A stretch of 19,165 nt of DNA from Pyrinomonadaceae bacterium (GCA_013695245.1 JACDAW010000263.1:1-19165), one strand, 5' to 3'. Shown: positions 1 through 8,349, counted from the stretch's first letter. The notes: a model not told the origin generated them from the sequence alone. Program-made: numbers and translations.

Positions 1-833
1 TTAACGTTGACGGACTTGAACACAAACGTCGCAAATGGAATTTCTTAGGGCGCTGGTACTATCTCGCCGCCGAGCGTTTGGCGACGCGGCTGCCGAACGA
101 GATCGTGACGGACGCGCGCGTAATTCAAGATTACTATCTAACGCGCTATGGCGCGGCTTCGACGATGATCGCTTATGGGGCAGAGATCGAACGCCGCGCC
201 GACGCCGCATACGTCCGCCAGTGGAATGTCGAGCCTGAAGGCTACGTGCTTTACGTCTCACGGCTTGAGCCGGAAAACAACGCGCGCCTCGTTATCGAAG
301 CCTTCAAACGTGTGCGCACCCGTCACAAGCTTTTGATCGTCGGCGACGCGCCCTACGCTCACGAGTACATTAAGGAATTGCGCGAGCGTGCGCGTGAAGA
401 TAAAAGGATCATCTTTACCGGCTTCGTCTTCGGCGAAGGCTACCGCGCTCTTCAGCAAAACGCGCTCTGCTACGTTCACGCAACGGAAGTCGGCGGCACG
501 CATCCCGCGCTTCTGGAAGCGATGGGCTACGGCAACTGTGTGCTAACTCTGAACGCGCCGGAGAACATTGAAGTGACGGGCGATGCGGCAATTCATTACG
601 GTGATGAAGTCGATCTAGCCAACAAACTCCAGCAAATTCTCGAAGACGAATCGTCAATCGCCTGCTTCCGCCAACGCGCGCAGGAGCGTGTGCGCGAGCG
701 TTATTCGTGGGAGCAGGTGGTTGATAACTACGAAACCTTGTTCGCCAAACTCGCCAACAAACGAATTGCCGAGAATGAAGTTGATTTCGCTTTTGAGAGA
801 AACGAGCGAGAGCCGTTCAAAGGCGGAGATTAA
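1..833 (+). CDS. GT4 family glycosyltransferase (DUF1972/rhamnosyltransferase-like), 5' truncated
   Basis: This is the C-terminal part of a retaining GT-B glycosyltransferase that probably adds a sugar during cell-surface polysaccharide synthesis in the cytoplasm. The reading frame (codons from position 3) is open to the window edge. It already encodes a family-typical NVDGLEHKRRKW segment, so the gene begins outside the window; the in-frame TTG at 78 is internal. Further along are the sugar-nucleotide domain opening (YVLYVSRLEPENNARLVIEAF), the IVGDAP strand, and the EVGGTHPALLEAMGYGN acceptor/donor loop typical of GT4 enzymes near DUF1972. The C-terminus (RERYSWEQVVDNYETLF) is the usual GT4 ending. 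The exact sugar cannot be told from sequence. It converges on the DUF885 gene with a stem-loop between them. Family assignment is firm; substrate is unknown. Confidence 0.85.
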   Translation, partial: NVDGLEHKRRKWNFLGRWYYLAAERLATRLPNEIVTDARVIQDYYLTRYGAASTMIAYGAEIERRADAAYVRQWNVEPEGYVLYVSRLEPENNARLVIEAFKRVRTRHKLLIVGDAPYAHEYIKELRERAREDKRIIFTGFVFGEGYRALQQNALCYVHATEVGGTHPALLEAMGYGNCVLTLNAPENIEVTGDAAIHYGDEVDLANKLQQILEDESSIACFRQRAQERVRERYSWEQVVDNYETLFAKLANKRIAENEVDFAFERNEREPFKGGD

Positions 834-837
834 CTGG

Positions 838-884
838 AATAGCGACCATCGAGCGACTTTAACTCGCTTTCGACGGTCGCTATT
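838..884. terminator. Stem-loop between convergent genes, probable bidirectional terminator
   Basis: The left arm AATAGCGACC-A-TCGA-GCGA pairs with TCGC-TT-TCGA-C-GGTCGCTATT around a short loop (CTTTAAC). This gives about 18 pairs with one mismatch and a 2-base bulge. It starts 4 bases after the glycosyltransferase stop and ends 49 bases before the end of the DUF885 gene, so it can serve both. The T-run after it is weak (CTTTAAC), so termination is inferred from position and stem strength. Confidence 0.7.
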
Positions 885-933
885 CTTTAACATCAATACA
901 AAAACTTAATTTGAAACGCTTCCGTTTAGATCG

Positions 934-2727
934 TTACTTCTTCGATGCGATCCAACTGTTAATTCGCACCTCAAGCTCATTCAAAGGCAGCGCGCCTGCG
1001 CCCAATACTTCGTCGTGAAACTGCCGAATGTCGAATCGCGCGCCTAACTGTTTGCGCGCACGCTCACGCAGTTCCAAGATTTTGAGTTGACCGATCTTGT
1101 AAGCAAGCGCTTGCCCGGGCCATGAAATGTAGCGGTCGGTTTCCGACTGCACTTCCACTTCGTCAATCGCCGAATGGTCGTGGAAAAACTGCACAACTTG
1201 TTCGCGCGTCCAGCGTTTGTAGTGAAGTCCCGTGTCAACGACAAGGCGGATCGCGCGTAGCATCTCATCCTGCAAACGCCCGTAATCGTTGTAAGGGTCT
1301 TTGTAGAACCCGACCTCTTTGCCCAGACGCTCAGAGTAAAGCGCCCAGCCTTCGACGAACGCAGTATAGCCCGCTTGCTGACGAAAGGGCGGAAGCGTCG
1401 GCAACTCTTGCGCGATGGAAATCTGCATGTGGTGTCCCGGCAGTCCTTCGTGATAGGCAGTGGATTCCATCGAAATGGTTTTGCGTGATTCAGGTTGGCT
1501 CGTGTTGACAAAGACGTGTCCGGGACGACTTCCGTCCGGCGTGCCCTGCTGGTATTCCGCGCCGGGCGCTTCTCGCTCTCGGAAAGTTTCGGTTGCCAAC
1601 ACCTCAACGTCTGCCTTCGGCAAACGTCCGAAGAGTTTCGGCAGTTCCCCGCGCATCTGGTTTATATAACCGCGATAGAGTTCGAGAATCTGCTCGCGCG
1701 AAGTGGCGCGCAGCTTTTTGTTTTCTTCAATCGAAGCGTTAAGGCTCTTGAGGTCTTTAAAACCGAGTTGCGTGGCAATCGTCGTCATCTGACGTTCGAT
1801 GTCGGCAACTTGTTGAAGACCGATCTGATGAATCTGCTCCGGCGTGAGATCGGTTGTCGTCGAAGCGCGCGCGGCCGCCGAGTAGCGCGCCGCACCGTCG
1901 GGCAGCGACCAGATGCCGACTTCCGTGCGACCGCGCGGCGCGTATTCGTCGCGCACAAACTTGGCGAAGCGCGCATACGCGGGAAGCACGCCATCGCGGA
2001 TCGCGGCCGTTAATGCTTCGCGCAAACGCTGCTGATCGCCAACGGCGATCTCTTTCGGAAACTGCGCGAGCGGCTGCGCGAACGGAGATTTATCGGGAGC
2101 TTGATCCGCAATCGCCTGCGCTTGCACGGCGATCTTTTCAAGCAAGAATTTCGGCGGCACAAGATTGTCTCTCATGCCATTCCGCATCTGAATGATCGTG
2201 TCACTGAAAACTTGCGGGAGTTGCTTCATGCGTGCGATGTAATCTTCGTAATCTTTCACGTTTTTGAACGAGAGAAGCGAAACGAATTGCGGTGCTTGAA
2301 GGTGAATGCCGGAGATTTGCGTGACAGGCATTTCCCAATCTTTGAAACGCGCGTTCTCGATTGTCTCGCGCAACGCGCGCACCATAAGGCGTTGGTTCAA
2401 TGCCTCTTGTTCAGGAAAGTCGCGCGTGTTAATGGCCTCGAAGCGCGTCAAGAACTCTTTTGCTTTCGAGATGTCTTCGTCAATCGCGCGCTGAGAGAAA
2501 TCCGAAAGGCGGTCGTTGTAACGCTTGTCGCCCAAGATCGATGCAAACTCCGGGCTGCGCTTCAAGGTGTATTCCCATTGTTCGGCCAGAAGATCGTTTA
2601 AAGCTTTACGCCGCGCCGCCAAATCAGAATTTTGGGCGAACATAGCGGATGAGTTGGCGATGAGCAGGAGGCTAAGGAGGGCAGCGAAGCGGCGAAAAGA
2701 GATCGCGCTTCTAACGAAACTTTTCAT
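934..2727 (-). CDS. Secreted DUF885 family protein, predicted metallopeptidase-like
   Basis: This is a 597-residue DUF885 protein. The N-terminus is a signal peptide (basic MKSFVRSAISFRR, then a Leu-rich core, probable cleavage near Ala31), so it acts in the periplasm or outside the cell. The family hallmark HEGLPGHH is at residues 426-433. It resembles the zinc-binding HEXXH-type motif and is the reason such proteins are considered metallocarboxypeptidase-like. Downstream are the usual GWALYSERLGKE helix and a conserved C-terminal WPGQALAYKIGQLKI segment. The length of about 600 matches full-length family members. The ATG start is backed by AAAGGA about 6 bases upstream. A candidate promoter lies at 2748-2776. 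It follows argH on the same strand but looks separately transcribed. Substrate is unknown. Confidence 0.88.
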   Translation of the reverse strand: MKSFVRSAISFRRFAALLSLLLIANSSAMFAQNSDLAARRKALNDLLAEQWEYTLKRSPEFASILGDKRYNDRLSDFSQRAIDEDISKAKEFLTRFEAINTRDFPEQEALNQRLMVRALRETIENARFKDWEMPVTQISGIHLQAPQFVSLLSFKNVKDYEDYIARMKQLPQVFSDTIIQMRNGMRDNLVPPKFLLEKIAVQAQAIADQAPDKSPFAQPLAQFPKEIAVGDQQRLREALTAAIRDGVLPAYARFAKFVRDEYAPRGRTEVGIWSLPDGAARYSAAARASTTTDLTPEQIHQIGLQQVADIERQMTTIATQLGFKDLKSLNASIEENKKLRATSREQILELYRGYINQMRGELPKLFGRLPKADVEVLATETFREREAPGAEYQQGTPDGSRPGHVFVNTSQPESRKTISMESTAYHEGLPGHHMQISIAQELPTLPPFRQQAGYTAFVEGWALYSERLGKEVGFYKDPYNDYGRLQDEMLRAIRLVVDTGLHYKRWTREQVVQFFHDHSAIDEVEVQSETDRYISWPGQALAYKIGQLKILELRERARKQLGARFDIRQFHDEVLGAGALPLNELEVRINSWIASKK

Positions 2728-2747
2728 AAAAATCCTTTCAAGTTGAA

Positions 2748-2776
2748 AATTTACGAGCCGCTAAACGCTCTAACAA
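2748..2776 (-). promoter_or_regulatory. Candidate sigma-70-type promoter of the DUF885 gene
   Basis: Read on the minus strand there is TTGTTA (2771-2776), exactly 17 bases, then TAAATT (2748-2753). Each hexamer matches consensus at 4 of 6 positions. It lies 20 bases upstream of the DUF885 start codon. This is a pattern match only. Confidence 0.35.
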
Positions 2777-2825
2777 AGCATTCCGACGAGATCGGGAGAA
2801 AACGGACTTTGTAGAGTTATACGTT

Positions 2826-4226
2826 TCATTCCGCGTTTGGGTTTTTGAGTCGTTGGCGCGCCGCCAGCAAAGCTTCCTCGACGCGCTCGAATGAAGTGCC
2901 GCCAGTTTGCGACTTCGTCCTTAACGTCTCTTCGAGCGAGAGCGCTTCGTAAACACTCGCCTCGATGTTTCCATTAAATTGGAGCAACTCGTCTAACGAT
3001 AACTCATCAAGCTCGCGCCCGCGCTCCACTGCGTAGAGCACAATGCGCCCGACCGTTTCATGCGCCGTGCGAAACGCCACACCGCGCCGCACAAGGTAAT
3101 CCGCCAGTTCCGTTGCATTCAAATAGCCATGTGTCGCCGCCTCGCGCCCCCGCGCCGCGCGCACGCTCGTGTGCTGCAGCACAATCGCGGTCACTTGTAG
3201 CGAATCGCGCACGGTGTCAACGGCGTCAAAGATCGCCTCTTTGTCTTCCTGCATATCTTTATTATAAGCGAGCGGTAACCCTTTCATCATAACGAGCAAA
3301 GATGTGAGATGCCCGAAAACGCGCCCCGCTTTGCCGCGCACGAGTTCGAGCGCATCGGGGTTCTTCTTCTGCGGCATCAAACTCGACCCCGTAGCGACCC
3401 GATCATCCAACTCGATAAAGCCAAACTCAAGCGTCGCATAAAGAATCAAATCTTCAGCAAGGCGCGATAAGTGCATCATGATCAGAGAAGCGACGCTCGC
3501 AAGTTCAATGCAGAAATCGCGGTCGCTCACCGCGTCAAGACTGTTACGCGAAACGCTTTGGAAGCCGAGGCTACGCGCAACACCTTCGCGTTCTATCGCA
3601 TAACTAGTTCCGGCGAGGGCGGCGCTTCCGAGCGGCAAGATGTTTGTGCGAAGGCGCACATCAGCGAGCCGCGCGGCGTCGCGTTCCAGCATCTCGAAGT
3701 AAGCGAGACACCAGTGTGCCCAGAGCACGGGTTGCGCGCGCTGAAGATGCGTGTAGCCGGGAATCACAACGTCTCTATATCTTTCGCCGGAAGCAAGCAA
3801 AGCTTCCTGCGCTTCGCGCACGCGCGAAGCGAGATCATCAATCTCATCTCGCAACGTGAGACGCAAAGCAGTAGCAACCTGATCGTTGCGGCTGCGCCCC
3901 GTGTGAAGCTTTCTTCCGACATCGCCCGTGAGTTCGATAAGACGCACTTCGATAAAAGAATGAACATCTTCGGCAGGCAATTCGTCAAAGTAGTTCGGGT
4001 TTGATTCTGCCGTCGCAAGAATCTTCTCAAGTCCCTCTGTAATACCACGCGCTTCCGTTGCCGTCAGCACGCCTGCTTCCTTTAATCCCGCGCAATGAGC
4101 GATGCTCGCCTGCACGTCGGCTTTAAATAAGCGCCGATCAAAAGAGAAAGAAGCATTGAAGCGAGCAAATTTCTGATCCGCTTCGCCCGTGAATCTGCCG
4201 CCCCATAATTTTTGTTGTTCGTTCAT
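2826..4226 (-). CDS. argH: Argininosuccinate lyase
   Basis: ArgH splits argininosuccinate into arginine and fumarate, the last step of arginine synthesis, in the cytosol. The 466-residue protein has the normal family length. It opens with LWGGRF and carries LHTGRSRNDQVATALRL (substrate loop), GYTHLQRAQP with its conserved His, and the superfamily signature GSSLMPQKKNP from residue 280 with the catalytic serine loop. The C-terminus has the expected THGYLNATELADYLVRRGVAFRTAH region. It is transcribed away from argR, and the 94 bp between them carry ARG-box-like palindromes, so repression by ArgR is likely. It sits apart from argG, which is in the rightward operon. The ribosome-binding site is weak, but the start fits the family N-terminus. 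Confidence 0.97.
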   Translation of the reverse strand: MNEQQKLWGGRFTGEADQKFARFNASFSFDRRLFKADVQASIAHCAGLKEAGVLTATEARGITEGLEKILATAESNPNYFDELPAEDVHSFIEVRLIELTGDVGRKLHTGRSRNDQVATALRLTLRDEIDDLASRVREAQEALLASGERYRDVVIPGYTHLQRAQPVLWAHWCLAYFEMLERDAARLADVRLRTNILPLGSAALAGTSYAIEREGVARSLGFQSVSRNSLDAVSDRDFCIELASVASLIMMHLSRLAEDLILYATLEFGFIELDDRVATGSSLMPQKKNPDALELVRGKAGRVFGHLTSLLVMMKGLPLAYNKDMQEDKEAIFDAVDTVRDSLQVTAIVLQHTSVRAARGREAATHGYLNATELADYLVRRGVAFRTAHETVGRIVLYAVERGRELDELSLDELLQFNGNIEASVYEALSLEETLRTKSQTGGTSFERVEEALLAARQRLKNPNAE

Positions 4227-4274
4227 TGTCTTTTTGCGCCTCTGGCATTGACTAAAAGCATACCCGCTGTTATT

Positions 4275-4315
4275 TTATGCATCTATGCGATAATTATGCA
4301 AATCTGTCGCATAAT
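4275..4315. promoter_or_regulatory. Candidate paired ARG-box-like operators between argH and argR
   Basis: Two adjacent AT-rich palindromes lie in the argH-argR gap. The proximal one (4293-4315) is ATTATGCAA-n5-TCGCATAAT with one mismatch. The distal one (4275-4293) centres on GCAT-CT-ATGC flanked by TTAT and ATAA. TTATGCA recurs at 4275 and 4294, about two helical turns apart, as expected for tandem ArgR operators. Minus-strand TTGCAT (4296-4301) and TAAAAT could form an argH promoter inside the same stretch. The half-sites differ from the E. coli TGAAT type, so ArgR binding is inferred from location and symmetry. Confidence 0.55.
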
Positions 4316-4321
4316 ATAGGA
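4310..4321 (+). promoter_or_regulatory. Candidate -10 element giving a leaderless argR transcript
   Basis: CATAAT (4310-4315, 5 of 6 to TATAAT) ends 5 bases before the argR ATG at 4321, which places transcription start at or next to the A of the start codon. No Shine-Dalgarno with normal spacing is present. The element overlaps the right arm of the palindrome at 4293-4315, so ArgR binding would block its own promoter. No convincing -35 is visible. Confidence 0.35.
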
Positions 4322-4746
4322 TGGAGAAAGAAAAAAGACAGCAAAGAATTTTGAGCGTCATACGCGCCAAGCCCGTCGCCACGCAGGGCGAGTTGGCGAC
4401 GCATCTGGGGCGCGCCGGATTTAGTGTCACGCAGTCAAGCGTATCACGAGACATTGATGAACTCGGCATCGTAAAGCGGCAGGGGCGATACGTCGTGCCG
4501 GAGCGGGCGCGGGGCGCGGCAGCGCGCGGTCTTTTAAGTTTGGAAGCGGCGGGCGATGCGCTTGTCGTTGCAAAGTGCGAGCCGGGATTGGCTTCGGCGG
4601 TGGCGGTTGAGATCGACCGCGCTAACTTAGAGGAGATCGTCGGCACGCTCGCGGGCGAAGACACGGTTTTTATCGCCGCGCAAGATCGCAAGGCGCAACG
4701 CGTGGCGCTGCGAAAGATATGGGGCTTATTCGATACGAAGTTTTGA
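4321..4746 (+). CDS. argR: Arginine repressor ArgR
   Basis: ArgR is a hexameric, arginine-sensing transcription factor that represses arginine synthesis genes. The 141-residue protein has the N-terminal winged helix-turn-helix (residues about 1-70), with FSVTQSSVSRDIDELGIVK as the recognition segment, matching the family's TQATVSRDI-type helix. The C-terminal oligomerisation and arginine-binding domain includes VGTLAGEDTVFIAA, equivalent to the GTIAGDDT loop that contacts arginine. It is slightly shorter than the usual 150 residues, but both domains are present. It is first in the rightward arginine operon, 16 bp before argG, and diverges from argH. The ATG at 4321 follows a -10-like element almost directly, which suggests leaderless translation and autoregulation. 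Confidence 0.95.
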   Translation: MEKEKRQQRILSVIRAKPVATQGELATHLGRAGFSVTQSSVSRDIDELGIVKRQGRYVVPERARGAAARGLLSLEAAGDALVVAKCEPGLASAVAVEIDRANLEEIVGTLAGEDTVFIAAQDRKAQRVALRKIWGLFDTKF

Positions 4747-4762
4747 AAAGGAAAAAAGGGCG

Positions 4763-6004
4763 TTGACGAAAAAAGATATTAAAAAAATTGTGCTCGCCTA
4801 TTCAGGCGGGCTTGATACGTCGGTGATGCTGCATTGGCTGCGCGATTGTTACGATGCGGAAGTCGTTTGCTACTGCGCCGATGTCGGGCAGGGCGAAGAA
4901 CTCGAAGGGCTGGAGGCGAAGGCGAAGGAGACAGGTGCGTCTCGCTTGTACGTTGAAAATTTGCGCGATGAGTTTGTGCGCGAATACGTGTGGACGGCCG
5001 TCAAAGCAAACGCCGTTTACGAGGGCGTGTACCTTTTGGGCACTTCGCTTGCGCGCCCCGTAATCGCCAAGCGTCAAATTGAGATCGCGCGCCGCGAAGG
5101 AGCGGACGCGGTGGCGCACGGCGCGACGGGCAAGGGAAACGATCAGGTGCGTTTTGAACTCACCTACTATGCGCTTGAGCCGGATATTAAGGTTGTTGCC
5201 CCGTGGCGCGAGTGGGAATTTAAGGGGCGGAGCGATTTGATCCGATACGCGGAACAAAATCGTATTCCGGTCACGGCGACACACGCGAAGCCGTATTCGA
5301 CCGACCGCAACTTGATGCATGTATCTTACGAGGGCGGCATCCTCGAAGACCCTTGGGCGGCTGCGCCTGAGGAGATTTTTCAAATGACGACATCGCCCGA
5401 AGCGGCGCGCGCAGAAGCGCAAACGATTGAGATCAATTTTGAAGCGGGCGTGCCTGCTGGAATAGACGGCGAAAGGATGGAAGCGGTCGCTTTGCTCGAA
5501 CGCCTCAACCAGATCGGCGGCGAGCATGGATTAGGGCGCGTTGATTTAGTTGAGAACCGATTTGTCGGGATGAAGTCACGCGGCGTGTATGAAACGCCGG
5601 GCGTGACCGTTTTGCAGGCGGCGCATCGCGCGCTCGAATCCATCACGCTTGATCGAGAAGTGTTGCGGTTACGCGACGGGTTAAGCGTAAAGTTTGCGGA
5701 GATGGTTTACTACGGCTTCTGGTTTGCGCCGGAATCGCGCGTGCTGCGAAGCATGATTGATGAGACGCAAAGGAACGTGACGGGCGATGTGCGCCTCAAA
5801 CTTTATCGCGGCAACGCGATTGTGATGGGACGCCGCGCGCCGCGTTCGCTCTACAACGAACGCCTCGCAACATTTGAAGCCGAAGATGTTTATGACCAAC
5901 GCGACGCCGAAGGCTTCATTAAGCTTAACGCATTGCGTTTGCGTTCGCACGCGAGACTCGAAAAAGAAGCCGCGCAAACGGCCGGGACGACCGAGTTAAA
6001 GTAA
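4763..6004 (+). CDS. argG: Argininosuccinate synthase
   Basis: ArgG joins citrulline and aspartate using ATP to make argininosuccinate in the cytosol. The 413-residue protein has the PP-loop AYSGGLDTS at residues 12-20, the ATP and citrulline-binding ATGKGNDQVRFELTY segment, and YSTDRNLMHVSYEGGILEDP, all diagnostic of the family. The length is normal. The start is TTG at 4763, giving MTKKDIKKIVLAYSGG, with AAAGGA at 4747-4752 as ribosome-binding site; no in-frame ATG precedes the PP-loop. It lies 16 bp after argR and is probably co-transcribed with it. The product supplies ArgH, which is encoded divergently. Confidence 0.97.
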   Translation: MTKKDIKKIVLAYSGGLDTSVMLHWLRDCYDAEVVCYCADVGQGEELEGLEAKAKETGASRLYVENLRDEFVREYVWTAVKANAVYEGVYLLGTSLARPVIAKRQIEIARREGADAVAHGATGKGNDQVRFELTYYALEPDIKVVAPWREWEFKGRSDLIRYAEQNRIPVTATHAKPYSTDRNLMHVSYEGGILEDPWAAAPEEIFQMTTSPEAARAEAQTIEINFEAGVPAGIDGERMEAVALLERLNQIGGEHGLGRVDLVENRFVGMKSRGVYETPGVTVLQAAHRALESITLDREVLRLRDGLSVKFAEMVYYGFWFAPESRVLRSMIDETQRNVTGDVRLKLYRGNAIVMGRRAPRSLYNERLATFEAEDVYDQRDAEGFIKLNALRLRSHARLEKEAAQTAGTTELK

Positions 6005-6017
6005 TTCAGCGGGCGCG

Positions 6018-6038
6018 TTTTATTTTTCATAAAATGAA
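6018..6038. promoter_or_regulatory. AT-rich overlapping palindromes upstream of the P-loop gene
   Basis: In the 61-bp gap after argG, TTTTAT-n5-ATAAAA (6018-6034) overlaps TTCAT-AAA-ATGAA (6026-6038). Both are perfect inverted repeats in an otherwise GC-rich setting. They could be an operator or an internal promoter region. The half-site order is the reverse of the E. coli ARG box, so ArgR binding is not claimed. Confidence 0.25.
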
Positions 6039-6065
6039 CAATCGGTTTGAAGATGGAGCACAAGG

Positions 6066-7181
6066 ATGAATACAACAACGAGCAGCGCGACGATGATTGA
6101 AGAAGATGGCGGAGCGGCGATCTCAATTGTTGAAACAGACAAGACAGGTTCTTCAACATCGCCTTTGAAGCTGCCGAAAACACTGATGATAACTTGCGCG
6201 ATTGCTTCACGCCCGCGCGCGGGCGACGTGGTTGTGGTGCGTGCGCTTTCCGATAACGCAACTTACAATCAACTGGAACTGCCAACCGGAAGATTGGCGA
6301 AGATCAATCCGGGCGATACGCTCGTCGGCGTGCTCGGCAGTCGCCGTGCGCTCAAGGGTTTCGTCGGCGACGTGCCGGAGCGGATCAGTGTTGGCGATGA
6401 GCTTCATCTGCTGAACATGGGCGGCGTGATGGGTCGTTGCACCGGACATCATTCCAGTCTTGATGATGCGATTCGCTTGCAGGTGCTCGGCTTCGCCTGT
6501 GATGAGATGGGGCGCGTTATGAATATCGCAGATGCAGCATTGCCGCTTGCCGAAATGCTCGGCGAAACCGCGCCGTTTGTCGTAATCGCAGGCACGTGTA
6601 TGAATAGCGGCAAGACGTTTGCGGCGACAGAGCTTATCCGGCAAGCGACGCGTGCGGGCATGTGTGTAGCGTCGGGTAAACTATCAGGAGTGGCTGCGCT
6701 GCGCGATACGCTCAACATGGCAGATCACGGCGCGGTGGCGACGGCGAGTTTTCTCGATTGCGGGTTAGCATCAACTGTCGGAGTTGAAAATCTCGCGCAC
6801 GTCGCTAAATCAATTATCCGGCAGCTTAACGAATCGAATCCCGATCTCATTGTGCTCGAATTAGGCGACGGCGTGCTTGGCGGATACGGAGTTGATTCGT
6901 TTTTCGACGATGCGGAATTGCGCGATGCGACGGCCGCGCTCGTGTTGTGCGCTTCGGATTTTGTCGGTGCGTGGGGCGGCATCGAATTGCTGCGGCGGCG
7001 TGGCGCGAGCGTGGATTTGGTAGCTGGCTCGGTTACGGATTCCCAGATGGGTGAAGATTATATCGAACGCGAGTTTGGCGTGCCTGCTGTCAACGCGCGG
7101 CGCGGCGGCGAACGTCTCTTTCAATTGATCGCGGCGAAGTTGCCCAATGCGGAAGTTGGAACAATCGAGTTAAGCGATTGA
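6066..7181 (+). CDS. P-loop protein resembling DUF1611, embedded in the arginine operon; function unknown
   Basis: This 371-residue protein lies between argG and argC and is not a known arginine enzyme. Residues about 40-150 look like a beta-rich domain (GDTLVGVLGSRRALKGFVGD, then LLNMGGVMGRCTG) that I do not recognise. Residues 172-371 form a P-loop domain: GTCMNSGKT at 176-184, with Lys183 as the nucleotide-binding lysine, followed by AATELIRQA, an ASGKLSGV segment and a Walker-B-like PDLIVLELGDG at 259-269. The unusual GTxxxxGK form of the loop and the order of these elements resemble DUF1611, but the N-terminus does not look like the usual DUF1611 N-domain. Some DUF1611 proteins (DgcN) are reported to N-acetylate D-glutamate, which makes an acylglutamate-forming role here an attractive but unproven inference. 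GGAG 9 bases upstream supports the ATG. Confidence 0.7.
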   Translation: MNTTTSSATMIEEDGGAAISIVETDKTGSSTSPLKLPKTLMITCAIASRPRAGDVVVVRALSDNATYNQLELPTGRLAKINPGDTLVGVLGSRRALKGFVGDVPERISVGDELHLLNMGGVMGRCTGHHSSLDDAIRLQVLGFACDEMGRVMNIADAALPLAEMLGETAPFVVIAGTCMNSGKTFAATELIRQATRAGMCVASGKLSGVAALRDTLNMADHGAVATASFLDCGLASTVGVENLAHVAKSIIRQLNESNPDLIVLELGDGVLGGYGVDSFFDDAELRDATAALVLCASDFVGAWGGIELLRRRGASVDLVAGSVTDSQMGEDYIEREFGVPAVNARRGGERLFQLIAAKLPNAEVGTIELSD

Positions 7182-7218
7182 AATAAAGCGAACGAAATTT
7201 ATCTTGAAGGTGTGAAAG

Positions 7219-8286
7219 TTGGCGGGGCAAGTGAAGAGTGACGAAGTAAACGAGCGTGTGCGCGTTGCGATCTTCGGCGGATCGGGTTATGGCGGCGCAG
7301 AGCTGTTGCGCATCCTGCTATTTCATCCGCGCGCGGAAGTTGCGTTGGCGACGGCGAACGAACGCGCGGGCAAACGTGTCGGCGAAGTTCATCGCAATTT
7401 ACACGGATTAACGGAGCTTCGTTTTACGAGCGCGCTTGCGCCGGAAGAGCTTGAAAAGTTAGACAATGTAGATTGCGTTTTTCTCGCGCTGCCGCATGGT
7501 CAGTCAATGGAGATCGCGCCGCGCTTGCCCGCAAACGTGAAAGTTATCGATCTATCGGGAGATTTTCGCCTTCATTCGTCGGCGAGCTATGAGCAGCATT
7601 ACGGGCGTGCGCACACCACGCCGGAATGGTCGAAAGAATTTGTTTATGGTTTGACGGAGATCAATCGGGAGCAGGTGCGCGGGGCGCAGCGCATCAGCAA
7701 TCCGGGTTGCTTTGCGACGGCGACATTGTTGGGACTTGCGCCGCTCGTCGCGCAGGGAGTGATCGCGGGGCGCGTCGTCGTTGACGCGAAGACGGGTTCG
7801 TCGGGGTCGGGCGCGAAGGCGGCGGCAAACACGCATCACCCGCAACGCGCGCAAAGCTTCTACGCTTATAAGCCGTTCGCGCACCAGCATGTGCCGGAGA
7901 TCGAGCAGACCTTAGCGCGCATCGGCGATTGGTCGAGCGAACTTATCTTTATGACGCATTCACTGCCCGTAGTGCGCGGTATCTTTGCTTCGATCTACGT
8001 CGAAATGAAAAACGCGATAAGTCTTGAAGACGTGCGCAAGATGTTCGCGGAGTTTTACGACGAAAGTTTTTTTGTGCGCCTTGTTGAAGGTTCGCCGGAT
8101 ATTAATTGGGTGAAGACGACGAACTTTTGCGACATTGGTTTCGCCGTGCGCGGCCACCAACTCGTTGTCTTTAGTGCGCTCGATAACTTGGTGAAAGGCG
8201 CGGCGGGGCAAGCGACGCAAAACATGAACTTGATGTATGGTTTCGAGGAAACGACGGGGTTAATGTTTGCGGGAACAAATCCGTAA
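7219..8286 (+). CDS. argC: N-acyl-gamma-glutamyl-phosphate reductase
   Basis: ArgC reduces N-acetyl- (or N-succinyl-) glutamyl phosphate to the semialdehyde with NADPH in the cytosol. The 355-residue protein starts with a Rossmann glycine loop (VAIFGGSGYGGAELLR) and has the family active-site motif SNPGCFATA with catalytic Cys164. It also has GSSGSGAKA and the C-terminal MTHSLPVVRGIFASIYV block carrying the conserved His. The chosen start is TTG at 7219 with AAGG 8 bases upstream; GTG at 7231 is an alternative that would remove four residues without touching a domain. It follows the P-loop gene by 37 bp and precedes argD by 63 bp. ArgC does not by itself reveal which acyl group is used. Confidence 0.95.
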   Translation: MAGQVKSDEVNERVRVAIFGGSGYGGAELLRILLFHPRAEVALATANERAGKRVGEVHRNLHGLTELRFTSALAPEELEKLDNVDCVFLALPHGQSMEIAPRLPANVKVIDLSGDFRLHSSASYEQHYGRAHTTPEWSKEFVYGLTEINREQVRGAQRISNPGCFATATLLGLAPLVAQGVIAGRVVVDAKTGSSGSGAKAAANTHHPQRAQSFYAYKPFAHQHVPEIEQTLARIGDWSSELIFMTHSLPVVRGIFASIYVEMKNAISLEDVRKMFAEFYDESFFVRLVEGSPDINWVKTTNFCDIGFAVRGHQLVVFSALDNLVKGAAGQATQNMNLMYGFEETTGLMFAGTNP

Positions 8287-8349
8287 GCGGCGAAGCTTAA
8301 GCGAGACGCATTATTTGAATTTGTTGTTGAGAAGCGGAAGGCGATTTAG

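Noticed and set aside
78..833. Full-length glycosyltransferase starting at TTG 78
   Set aside because: The same frame upstream of 78 encodes conserved family sequence (NVDGLEHKRRKW), so the gene is cut by the window edge rather than starting here.
1044..1607. Overlapping minus-strand open frame inside the DUF885 gene
   Set aside because: It is a shadow frame with composition dictated by the DUF885 codons. No motifs and no ribosome-binding site were seen.
6034..6069. Eleven-codon upstream peptide overlapping the start of the P-loop gene
   Set aside because: It has no ribosome-binding site and no run of arginine or other regulatory codons, and could arise by chance.
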